The notes below the pieces were generated by a model. It had not been told where the DNA came from. It searched no databases and saw only the letters and a program-made list of their open reading frames with translations. Shown here one piece after another: positions 8,619 to 15,789 of a stretch of DNA of 28,518 bases. Within the stretch, counting starts at the first letter, position 1. The number at the start of each line of letters is the position of its first letter. Origin of the DNA: Bacillota bacterium (GTDB lineage: Bacteria > Bacillota_C > Negativicutes > JAEYSJ01); contig JAEYSJ010000098.1 of the NCBI GenBank assembly GCA_023434855.1, positions 1 to 28,518 on the forward strand, read 5' to 3'. A program made the translations under genes and the position numbers.

Positions 8619-10175
8619 ATGTTTAAAAAATACGCCATCTTATGCACTGTTTGCTTAGGAACGGCTTTAAGTGCCTATGTCAGCAGTTGTGTAAATATTG
8701 CGCTTCCGAATATCATGTCTGCTCTAAACTTTAATATGGATTCTATTGTCTGGGTGTCACTTGGTTATATGCTGCCTTATGGCTCAACGCTTCCCCTGAC
8801 CGGCAAACTGGGGGATCAGCTTGGGGCGAAAACCCTCTATATCCTAGGTCTCATTCTATTTACAGCCGCTTCTTTATTGTGCGGAATAGCCACCAATTCG
8901 GCGGCTATGGTCATTTTCCGAATTGCGCAGGGGGTGGGAGCAGGATTATTGCTGCCTAATGCGATGACAATTGTCGCGCAGACTTTTGATGCTCATGAAC
9001 GGGGACAGGCACTCGGGGTATGGAGTGCGATGGCAGCGGCCGGCAGTGCCATGGGACCAACAGTCGGGGGCTATCTAATTCAAAATTTTGACTGGCGATC
9101 GGTTTTCTTTTCAGTAGGTCCGGTTTGCGTTATCAGTATTGTCCTGGCGATGGCAGTTATACCGGTATCGCAGCGCAATCCATCAGTCAGGGTCGATTAT
9201 ATTGGTGCAGTTTTTTTGATAACCAGTATCAGCTCAATGCTTGTCGCACTTAACCAAGGCCAGAAGGAAGGATGGGATTCTCTTTATATCCTTTCGTTAT
9301 TCTACACTTCCTTTGCGGCATTTGTTTTGCTTGTAGCGGTTGAACTACGGGTGGAGCAACCCATGATCGATATACAATTATTTCGCAATGTCAACTTTAC
9401 AGTGGCTAATGCGGTAGGATTTATTTCGTTTGTCGCCTTTTATGGCGGCATGTTTTTGCTACCATTTTTCCTCAAGTCGATAATAGACTATAGTTCTACA
9501 ACCGCGGGCATGGTGCTGCTGCCCCTGACAGCCACTATGGTAGTATTTTCGCCAATCGGCGGGCGGCTGGCAGACCGCTTTGGCTCGCGTTTGCCTGCAT
9601 TTACGGGAATTACGCTGATAGCTTGTTCATTATACTTCCTTGATACGATCAGTCCAGACTATTCTATCCATGACTTCTTTGTCCGCTTGACCTTATTCGG
9701 TATGGGCCTTGGCCTTACCATGTCGCCGCTTAGTAATTGCGCCATTGCCGTTCTGCCCAAAGATAAAATTGGTGTGGGCTCAGGTATTTTTAATTTGGGA
9801 AAAATTATTGGCGGCAGCATTGGCGTGGTTTTTGCGGAAACATTGTTAACCCGCCGTGAGATATATCATACTGCAATGCTGAAAGAATACCTAAATCCAG
9901 CTGCCCATACCCCCCAGGAGATATTTAACCTGCTGCGCAGCCTGTGGGGAAACCAGGGGATGGATAGCTCAATGATAGCGGCAGCGACCCACGGCTGGAC
10001 GACAGGATATGGCCTTTTGCCGCAGCAGTATGCAATGTTCAAAGCTATATTAAATGCAATGGTATCCCGGCAGGCCGCGATTTTGTCTTTTCAAGACGTA
10101 TTTCATACAATCGCCTTCATGTGTTTCTTTGGAGGGCTGCTGGCATTATTCATCAGCCGGAAAAGGACTGCCTAA
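8619..10175 (+). CDS. DHA2-family (EmrB/QacA-type, 14-TM) MFS multidrug transporter
   Basis: 518 residues from ATG 8619, which has GGAAGG 8 nt upstream; the frame is open to TTG 8580 but that start lacks an SD. Major-facilitator motifs are visible: the loop 2-3 motif A (GKLGDQLGAK), motif C in helix 5 (WSAMAAAGSAMGPTVGGYL), and the DHA2-type IALPNIMSAL near the N-terminus. Hydrophobic segments number about fourteen. Proton-driven drug export from the cytoplasm into the adaptor protein encoded upstream is the expected function; substrate is unknown. It is the last gene of the PadR-adaptor-transporter operon. No hairpin terminator follows at once; instead the tandem GGGGACGG repeats begin 16 bp after the stop. 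Confidence 0.93.
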   Translation: MFKKYAILCTVCLGTALSAYVSSCVNIALPNIMSALNFNMDSIVWVSLGYMLPYGSTLPLTGKLGDQLGAKTLYILGLILFTAASLLCGIATNSAAMVIFRIAQGVGAGLLLPNAMTIVAQTFDAHERGQALGVWSAMAAAGSAMGPTVGGYLIQNFDWRSVFFSVGPVCVISIVLAMAVIPVSQRNPSVRVDYIGAVFLITSISSMLVALNQGQKEGWDSLYILSLFYTSFAAFVLLVAVELRVEQPMIDIQLFRNVNFTVANAVGFISFVAFYGGMFLLPFFLKSIIDYSSTTAGMVLLPLTATMVVFSPIGGRLADRFGSRLPAFTGITLIACSLYFLDTISPDYSIHDFFVRLTLFGMGLGLTMSPLSNCAIAVLPKDKIGVGSGIFNLGKIIGGSIGVVFAETLLTRREIYHTAMLKEYLNPAAHTPQEIFNLLRSLWGNQGMDSSMIAAATHGWTTGYGLLPQQYAMFKAILNAMVSRQAAILSFQDVFHTIAFMCFFGGLLALFISRKRTA

Positions 10176-10191
10176 GTCCGTTTCCAACCCG

Positions 10192-10252
10192 AGACAAGGG
10201 GACGGTTCGATCGTCTTGCCACCCGCAAGACGAGGGGATGGCTCTCTCGTCT
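10192..10252 (+). repeat. Tandem pair of REP-like AGAC-GGGGACGG-GTCT repeats
   Basis: Two 25-bp units (10192-10216 and 10228-10252) agree at 20 of 25 positions, each starting AGAC and ending GTCT. Between them TCGTCTTGC (10211-10219) pairs with GCAAGACGA (10225-10233), and the second unit is itself closed by AGACGAG/CTCGTCT. The same core occurs twice more at 11151 and 11292. The form (short palindrome with a conserved GGGGACGGTTC core, intergenic, several copies) is that of REP elements mobilised by RAYT/IS200-like transposases; no transposase gene is in the window. Confidence 0.65.
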
Positions 10253-10355
10253 GATTAGCCAACCAGGCTATGTACCGGCGGGAATTACCCTGAAAAAACC
10301 TTTTTACAGCATGGAGATCAAACTAAAAAGTAGTGTGGCAGACCTGGAAATTTAT

Positions 10356-11060
10356 CTAGTACTGCCCAATAAATAGACCTGGAGACGGGGAAAATTCTAT
10401 TGGCGAAAAGTTTATTAGACTAACTTTGGTTAGGACCGCCCGGTCTCGCGTCCCAGGACTGTTAAGCATATGCCAAGCAGTGTACTGTTCGGCATAAGGA
10501 TTGCGGGCAGACATGCAGTCAACCGGAACAATAGCATTATAGCCCCGGAAAGCTGCACTGGTAGCAGTATGAAGGACTGCACCGTTGGCTGCATAACCGG
10601 TAACAACAACAGTTCTAACACCATGATCCTGCAATATTTTTTCTAAATTGGTTTTGTAAAATTTATCAACATTTGATCTTACAATAGGATCGTTTGGTGC
10701 AGGGGCTAATTGCCTGAAAATATCCAGCGGGCTTCCTGAATGAGTCAGGCTGTAGACAACAAGCACGCCTTCTCTGCGGGCCTTTGTTAATAACTTATAA
10801 ATCTTAGAGATGGTAGCCAGGCAGCATGGATTTTGGCAAATAGAGGTCTCCATATCCAAAATTAACAACGCACAAGTTTCCGGGTCAATTGCAACCGATT
10901 TTAGTTCAGGTGCGGGAGGAATAGGAATAGTTTCCCATTCGTCAATGATTGTTTGGTCAGGTACTTCCGCCGTGTTAGCTGATGGAAACCAGTAGCCGGC
11001 ATAACTAGAGTTATAAATATCGTTTTTACACCATTTACCACATATTGGGCAATAATGCAT
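10356..11060 (-). CDS. Isochorismatase-fold (cysteine hydrolase superfamily) protein lacking the catalytic Cys
   Basis: 234 residues from an ATG at 11060 that has AGGAGG 9 nt upstream; the open frame reaches 11225 but that part has no SD and runs through repeat DNA. The isochorismatase-like fold is seen from about residue 60: LLILDME (Asp69), SNVDKFYKT (Lys133) and VVVTGYAANGAVLHTA. In the nicotinamidase-type members the last motif carries the nucleophilic Cys; here that position is Ala161 (GCA codon). True isochorismatases also lack this Cys. The N-terminus adds a short Cys motif, CPICGKWC (Cys4, Cys7, Cys11), which looks able to bind a metal, and a Pro-rich linker. Further Cys lie at 63, 75, 79 and 80. 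It stands alone, convergent with the efflux operon. Substrate is unknown; an isochorismatase, an amidase using another nucleophile, or a binding protein are all possible. Confidence 0.82.
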   Translation of the reverse strand: MHYCPICGKWCKNDIYNSSYAGYWFPSANTAEVPDQTIIDEWETIPIPPAPELKSVAIDPETCALLILDMETSICQNPCCLATISKIYKLLTKARREGVLVVYSLTHSGSPLDIFRQLAPAPNDPIVRSNVDKFYKTNLEKILQDHGVRTVVVTGYAANGAVLHTATSAAFRGYNAIVPVDCMSARNPYAEQYTAWHMLNSPGTRDRAVLTKVSLINFSPIEFSPSPGLFIGQY

Positions 11061-11150
11061 CGTAGTAATCCTCCTAAGACGCTTCAATACTGTTATATAG
11101 TATGCAACAGTTAGAAACGTGGCACATTCCGGTTGTGACCGAAGAATTAA

Positions 11151-11315
11151 AGACAATGGGGACGGTTCGCTTGACTTGGAATTTGGGGATGTAACAAAGA
11201 AAGTCGGTATATTTGCGTCTTTCATTAATATGAGTGAGAGGATAAGAAATTATATTAAAGATAAATTACAAAGATCAAGGGAAATAAGGATGACAATAGA
11301 ACCGTCCCCACGTCT
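11151..11315. repeat. Inverted pair of GGGGACGGTTC-core repeats (REPIN/MITE-like unit)
   Basis: One copy on the plus strand (11151-11177, AGACAATGGGGACGGTTC) faces one on the minus strand (11292-11315), separated by about 115 bp of AT-rich DNA with no credible gene. Both match the repeats at 10192-10252. Two REP units in opposite orientation form the typical REPIN arrangement. The unit lies just upstream of the isochorismatase-fold gene and of the SDR gene. Confidence 0.65.
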
Positions 11316-11405
11316 CATGCGTTGCGACTTAAGGATTACGAACAATATCACGATTTAACAATCGGGGGAATATCCTGTATTAAGAAGAATTACAGGAGTG
11401 ATGTT

Positions 11406-12305
11406 ATGTACCCTAAATACCCCTACTATGGGATGGAAAAGCAATGTAAGGATGTTCCAATTACCTTTCCCCCGCAACATCAAAACCGTCAACCAGGGTT
11501 TGAGTACCTGTTAGATCCTCGCCCAATATCTGAAAATCCGGAATCGCTGGGGAGTTGTAAGCTTCAGAATAAAGTAGCCATTATTACCGGTGGTGACAGC
11601 GGGATTGGACGGGCAGTCGCGTATGCCTTTGCCAAGGAAGGCGCCAACATTGCGATAGTATATCTTGATGAGCATCGTGATGCCGAAGAAACAAAAGAGA
11701 GAATAAATGTGATAGGGCAAGACTGTATACTATTACCAGGAGATCTGCGCAATGAATGTCAATCGCATCATGTAGTTGAGGAGACTATGAAATGTTTTGG
11801 GCGTTTGGACATTCTGGTCAATAACCATGGTGTTCAATTTCCGCAGGAATCCATTCTTGATATTTCGGCAGAGCAGTTAGATGCAACATTTAGGACCAAT
11901 ATTTTTTCATTCATTTATATGATAAAGGCCGCTCTGCCGCATATGTGCCCTCATAGTTCAATTATAAATACAACATCTGTAACCGCTTATCGCGGACAAA
12001 AGTATCTAATAGACTATTCGGCGACAAAAGGAGCAATTGTTAGTCTGACCCGGTCATTGTCGTTATCCCTGGAGGAGGAGCAAATCCGGGTAAATGCAGT
12101 AGCACCCGGGCCGATCTGGACTCCGTTAAATCCATCGAGTTATCCTGCAGAACATATTAAAAATTTTGGTGCAAATACTCCTATGAAACGGGCCGGACAA
12201 CCGTTTGAAGTTGCGCCAGCGTATGTGTATTTGGCAAGTGATGACTCCAGATATGTATCAGGTCAAGTACTTCACGTAAATGGTGGCACTATTACGGGGA
12301 CATAG
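11406..12305 (+). CDS. Short-chain dehydrogenase/reductase, general-stress (YdaD/YhdF-like) type
   Basis: 299 residues from ATG 11406 with AGGAG 7 nt upstream; the frame is open to 11322 but the upstream part overlaps repeat DNA. A 50-residue N-terminal extension (YPKYPYYGM, PPQHQNRQPG) precedes the Rossmann domain, as in the YdaD/GSP39 subgroup of Bacillus. Classical SDR motifs: TGGDSGIG (61-68, cofactor), NNHG, the catalytic Ser in NTTSVTAY, YSATK (Tyr204, Lys208), APGPIWT and the C-terminal VLHVNGG. Likely an NAD(P)-dependent oxidoreductase acting on a small alcohol or carbonyl compound; substrate unknown. Usual NNAG reads NNHG here, a tolerated variant. It is a single gene; a stem without a T-tract lies at about 12365-12394. 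Confidence 0.9.
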   Translation: MYPKYPYYGMEKQCKDVPITFPPQHQNRQPGFEYLLDPRPISENPESLGSCKLQNKVAIITGGDSGIGRAVAYAFAKEGANIAIVYLDEHRDAEETKERINVIGQDCILLPGDLRNECQSHHVVEETMKCFGRLDILVNNHGVQFPQESILDISAEQLDATFRTNIFSFIYMIKAALPHMCPHSSIINTTSVTAYRGQKYLIDYSATKGAIVSLTRSLSLSLEEEQIRVNAVAPGPIWTPLNPSSYPAEHIKNFGANTPMKRAGQPFEVAPAYVYLASDDSRYVSGQVLHVNGGTITGT

Positions 12306-12554
12306 ATAAGTATTTGGAGGTGCCCTTTGCTAGAGTCTCTTGTGCGTACTCTTACGATTATCATGGCAAGGTTTCAGGAATACTGAGCCTTGCCGTGGAC
12401 AGTAAGAACCTAGCGTATGCTGGGCTTTTTGGAAAGAATAAAAAATAAACATTATCAAAGAAGCTTTCAATAAATGTCACATGATTGTCATAATTGTATC
12501 TTAAAATTAAAGGGGTTTAAATATTCAATTATTCACTATTGATGTAAGGTAAAA

Positions 12555-13409
12555 GTGAGAAGAAATATTATGGAAAAATATCTGATGAGCAAATCACAAC
12601 TAAGTTTGCATGCTCAGGCTGCAACTAATGAAGATTTAATAAAGGCAATGGAAAATAATTTTTACGCCCATTCATCCTATATTGCACAAAGATCCAGAGG
12701 GATAGAAGTAATAGATAATGACTATCTGCTGGCTATTTCAACAGGCTTTTTGGGTCGAGCGATATTACCTGATGATGAAATAAAAATAAGAAACATAATC
12801 GAATTAGTAAAACGGTATTATAATTTTCATGATTTTTCTTGGTATGTTACTCCTTGCTCAAAACCGGAAAACCTTACAACACTATTAAATAAATATGGAT
12901 TTCGGCTTACAAAAGCCGAACCGGGGATGGTCTTAAATATAAAACATGAAGATTTATTAAAACCTACTTACAAAGGATTATCTTTATCTTTAGTAGATTC
13001 GCAGGTTGCTCTTGATTATTTTGATCAGTTGTATGCAGAAATTTGGAATTGTCAAGCAAGGCACTATTTTACAAACGCGAAAGAGATTATATTACAATCG
13101 AATTGCCCACTTGAGTTATATGTAGGTTATGCTCAAGGACAACCAGTCGCAATTTATGAGTTGTTTTTTGGGGCAGGGGTTGTTGGAATTTATTCAGCAG
13201 GCGTAATTCCAATAGTTCGCAATAAAGGTATTGGCAGCAGTTTTCTATCAATTATATTATCAAATATAGCACAACGTGGCTGTGAATTTGTCATGCTTCA
13301 ATCTACATCTATGGCAGTTAATATATATGACCGTTTAGGATTTAGAGAATTGTGCATGTTTTATGAATATAAGCCAAACAAAATAGATAGCGGAGAAAAT
13401 CCAATATGA
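12555..13409 (+). CDS. GNAT-like N-acetyltransferase
   Basis: 284 residues. The C-terminal part has GNAT features: a beta-strand pair (ELYVGYAQGQPVAIYELFF), then IYSAGVIPIVRNKGIGSSF, which fits the acetyl-CoA pyrophosphate-binding motif A (R-x-x-G-I-G), and MAVNIYDRLGFRELCMFYEY, the usual GNAT ending. The N-terminal half may be a degenerate second GNAT domain. Start may be GTG 12555 (AAGG 5 nt upstream) or ATG 12570; the SDs are about equal. DNA is visibly AT-rich compared with the SDR gene before it. Acceptor substrate unknown. It is preceded by a 249-bp gap and followed after 63 bp by the TPR gene, without clear operon signals. Confidence 0.78.
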   Translation: MRRNIMEKYLMSKSQLSLHAQAATNEDLIKAMENNFYAHSSYIAQRSRGIEVIDNDYLLAISTGFLGRAILPDDEIKIRNIIELVKRYYNFHDFSWYVTPCSKPENLTTLLNKYGFRLTKAEPGMVLNIKHEDLLKPTYKGLSLSLVDSQVALDYFDQLYAEIWNCQARHYFTNAKEIILQSNCPLELYVGYAQGQPVAIYELFFGAGVVGIYSAGVIPIVRNKGIGSSFLSIILSNIAQRGCEFVMLQSTSMAVNIYDRLGFRELCMFYEYKPNKIDSGENPI

Positions 13410-13472
13410 TAAAAGAGTAGTCATGTCATAATTTGCTAAATAAACTGCTGCGAGATAAATGGGGATATGGTA

Positions 13473-15176
13473 ATGATGAGTGCAAAAACGAATTTAAGTA
13501 ATTGGCTAGTACTAGCGGATAAAGGGAATTTGCAGCAGGCTATGGAAGCTCTTAGTCAGGCCATCGCTGTAAACCCCCAAGACCCGGAAGCTTATTATGG
13601 TTTGGGAATCGTTCAGGCAAGAGCAAAACTTCTCGATGAAGCGGAGATTTCATTTCGTCAAGCCATTGGGCTAAAACCTGATTTTCCGGCGGCACTTAAT
13701 AATTTGGGCACACTGTTAATGAATAAAAATTCTTTAAGGGAAGCGGAAATATGTTTTAAGCAGGCTATTGAATTGAATTCCCAATATGCGGAACCGTATG
13801 GCAATCTGGGAGTGGTTTTTATAAACGAAAATAATCTGGACGAGGCGGAAGTTTGTCTGCGGCAGGCTATTGATTTAAAAACCGATTTTGTAGAGGCATA
13901 TGTAAATCTGGGCTTAGTTTTAAAAGGTACTAATCGCTTGGAAGAAGCAGAAGTGTTTCTGCGCCGGGCTATTGAGATTAATCCGGATTATCCGGAAGCA
14001 TATAACAACCTTGGCTTAGTTTTAAAATACCTTTATCGCGTAGATGAGGCGGAAGAGTGTTTGCGTCACGCTCTTGATATACGACCCGACTACCCGCAAG
14101 CCAATGTAAACCTCGGTATATTATTAAAAGACAGTTTCCGTCTGGATGAAGCGGGAGTATGTTTTAACAAGGTTATCGACCAGTATCCCGATTCCGTGGA
14201 AGCTGAGTTCGCGCAGGCAATTTTATACTTGCTCCAGGGGATGTATGATAAGTGGTGGGAAAAGTATGAGTTGCGCTATAAGGTGTTTGGTTATTACCGG
14301 CCGGAAATCCGCCACTGGCTAGGTGAAGATTTATCAGGCTGCAAGATTTTACTATACTATGAGCAAGGGTTTGGCGATATTATTCAGTTTATCAGGTATG
14401 CGCAGCTAGTTGCGGAACGGGCATTGCAAACAATTGTATGGGTGCAAAAACCGTTGCAGCAATTGCTGATAGATTCGCCAAGAAATTTTAGTATTTTTAC
14501 CGGCGATGAAATACAACCGGAGCTGTATGACTTTGCGTGCTCCTTACTCAGCCTCCCCGCTGTATTCAAAACTACGCAGAATACGATTCCTAGAGTTATT
14601 CCCTATTTGCAGCCAGGGCGTGATGTTTCGACAAAATGGCGTAATATACTGGAAAAAACGGATAATGGAAAAGGGTGCAGGATCGGCGTTGTGTGGTCCG
14701 GAAACCCTAATCATAGAAATGACCGTAATCGCTCAATACCGTTTGATAGTTTCCGCGAGCTGTTCGATATCGCCGACGTGAACTGGATTAGTTTACAAGC
14801 GGGGGAGCGCGCCTGGGATTTGGCAAGCGTTGCTTCCCAAGTTTTAAATCTAACGTCCGATCTTGTCGATTTTTCCGAAACGGCGGGGATAATTAGTAAT
14901 CTCGACCTGGTGATTGCGGTAGATACGGCCGTGGCGCATTTGACCGGGGCGTTGGGCAAGAAAATATGGCTGCTCCTACCATTTAGTCCTGACTGGCGTT
15001 GGCAGGTAAAACGCGAAGACAGCGACTGGTATCCGACCATGCGTATCTTTCGCCAGCAGAAAACTGCCGACTGGTCAGGAGTTCTGAAAAGAGTAAAAAA
15101 AGCTATTTGCAAGAAATTCTTACCGTCTTTACCCAACATCGAATCAAGTAAATTAGAAGAAGTCAAGAGTTTATAA
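13473..15176 (+). CDS. TPR-repeat protein with C-terminal glycosyltransferase (GT9/GT41-like) domain
   Basis: About 567 residues. Seven consecutive 34-residue tetratricopeptide repeats occupy roughly residues 12-250 (pattern G-x-L-x-x-A-x-x-x-A-I-x-x-x-P-x-x-x-x-A-x-x-N-L-G). The C-terminal half resembles GT-B glycosyltransferases: YYEQGFGDIIQFIRYAQLV, then IGVVWSGNPNHRNDRNRS, and DTAVAHLTGALGKKIWLLLP, the nucleotide-sugar part typical of heptosyltransferase/OGT-like domains. No signal peptide is seen, so it is probably cytoplasmic. TPR-GT proteins of this design often glycosylate proteins such as flagellin or build surface glycans; here no glycan cluster is adjacent. ATGs at 13467, 13473 and 13476 compete; 13473 is best spaced from GGGG at 13461. 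Confidence 0.87.
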   Translation: MMSAKTNLSNWLVLADKGNLQQAMEALSQAIAVNPQDPEAYYGLGIVQARAKLLDEAEISFRQAIGLKPDFPAALNNLGTLLMNKNSLREAEICFKQAIELNSQYAEPYGNLGVVFINENNLDEAEVCLRQAIDLKTDFVEAYVNLGLVLKGTNRLEEAEVFLRRAIEINPDYPEAYNNLGLVLKYLYRVDEAEECLRHALDIRPDYPQANVNLGILLKDSFRLDEAGVCFNKVIDQYPDSVEAEFAQAILYLLQGMYDKWWEKYELRYKVFGYYRPEIRHWLGEDLSGCKILLYYEQGFGDIIQFIRYAQLVAERALQTIVWVQKPLQQLLIDSPRNFSIFTGDEIQPELYDFACSLLSLPAVFKTTQNTIPRVIPYLQPGRDVSTKWRNILEKTDNGKGCRIGVVWSGNPNHRNDRNRSIPFDSFRELFDIADVNWISLQAGERAWDLASVASQVLNLTSDLVDFSETAGIISNLDLVIAVDTAVAHLTGALGKKIWLLLPFSPDWRWQVKREDSDWYPTMRIFRQQKTADWSGVLKRVKKAICKKFLPSLPNIESSKLEEVKSL

Positions 15177-15210
15177 GGCAAGATGAACATTACAGTTTAT
15201 CTTGCCTTTT
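15175..15210 (+). terminator. Terminator overlapping the stop codon of the TPR-glycosyltransferase gene
   Basis: AAGGCAAGAT (15175-15184) pairs with ATCTTGCCTT (15199-15208), then T's. The stem begins inside the TAA stop codon (15174-15176). Confidence 0.85.
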
Positions 15211-15315
15211 GATTTTATAAAAACAGATAAGGATTAATAGGGAAGGGCAGACAAACGGTTCTTAAAACGAGCAGGTATGGCAAATAATAACGCCCGGATA
15301 TTTTCCGTGCGTTCC

Positions 15316-15615
15316 TTACGGCATAACTAAAGCTGCTACACCTTGGGAGTGTTGCAGTTGTTTGGCTTTTGGCGAAAGATCTACAGAATAAGCTGGGCCA
15401 ATTATATTTGTTAAGTCAGTAACAGCATAATAGTTGCATAATTCTTCGGTGCGTAATCCTTCAATTTTTGTTTGCAGAAGTTGCATTTGCGCCTGCGTGC
15501 CGGCAGTACTATTCTTCAATTGATCTATTTGATCTTGTATTAGTTGTTGTTCCAATAAGTTATTATTATTTTGATTTGATTGAGCATAGGATTGCCCTAT
15601 TGATGATACTTGCAT
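15316..15615 (-). CDS. Small FlxA-like coiled-coil protein
   Basis: 99 residues. N-terminus MQVSSIGQSY with a Ser/Gln/Asn-rich stretch, then a heptad-patterned helix (about residues 20-58, LEQQLIQDQIDQLK ... MQLLQTKIEGLRTEE), then a non-helical tail. This plan (short polar leader, QIxxLxxQI coiled coil) is that of FlxA-like proteins, some of which are in flagellar regulons; the match is by pattern and not secure. GGAGGT lies 5 nt before the ATG. It is transcribed towards the TPR-glycosyltransferase gene and separated by about 170 bp from the DUF4173 gene upstream, so is probably its own unit. No flagellar genes are in the window. Confidence 0.6.
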   Translation of the reverse strand: MQVSSIGQSYAQSNQNNNNLLEQQLIQDQIDQLKNSTAGTQAQMQLLQTKIEGLRTEELCNYYAVTDLTNIIGPAYSVDLSPKAKQLQHSQGVAALVMP

Positions 15616-15789
15616 ATTTAACCTCCAGTTGCCAATAAAAATATACTTGCTAAATAATATGCCATAAATGGGAACGAATGTGAATAGTTTTAACTAGAGG
15701 CTGCTGGCTAAGCCGTTCTATCTATAAAGGCGGCTAGTCTTTGAAAGTAATAGTTACTGTTGTCGGTTTTTTTAGAGTAAGCGGTATTT

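Noticed and set aside
11119..11358. 79-codon plus-strand ORF
   Set aside because: It spans both REP-like repeats and has no SD; the peptide is mostly repeat DNA translation.
12327..12386. 19-codon ORF starting TTG with GGAGGT upstream
   Set aside because: SD is good, but the peptide is short, starts with TTG and has no context; the hairpin at 12365-12394 lacks a T-tract. Could be a leader peptide but unsupported.
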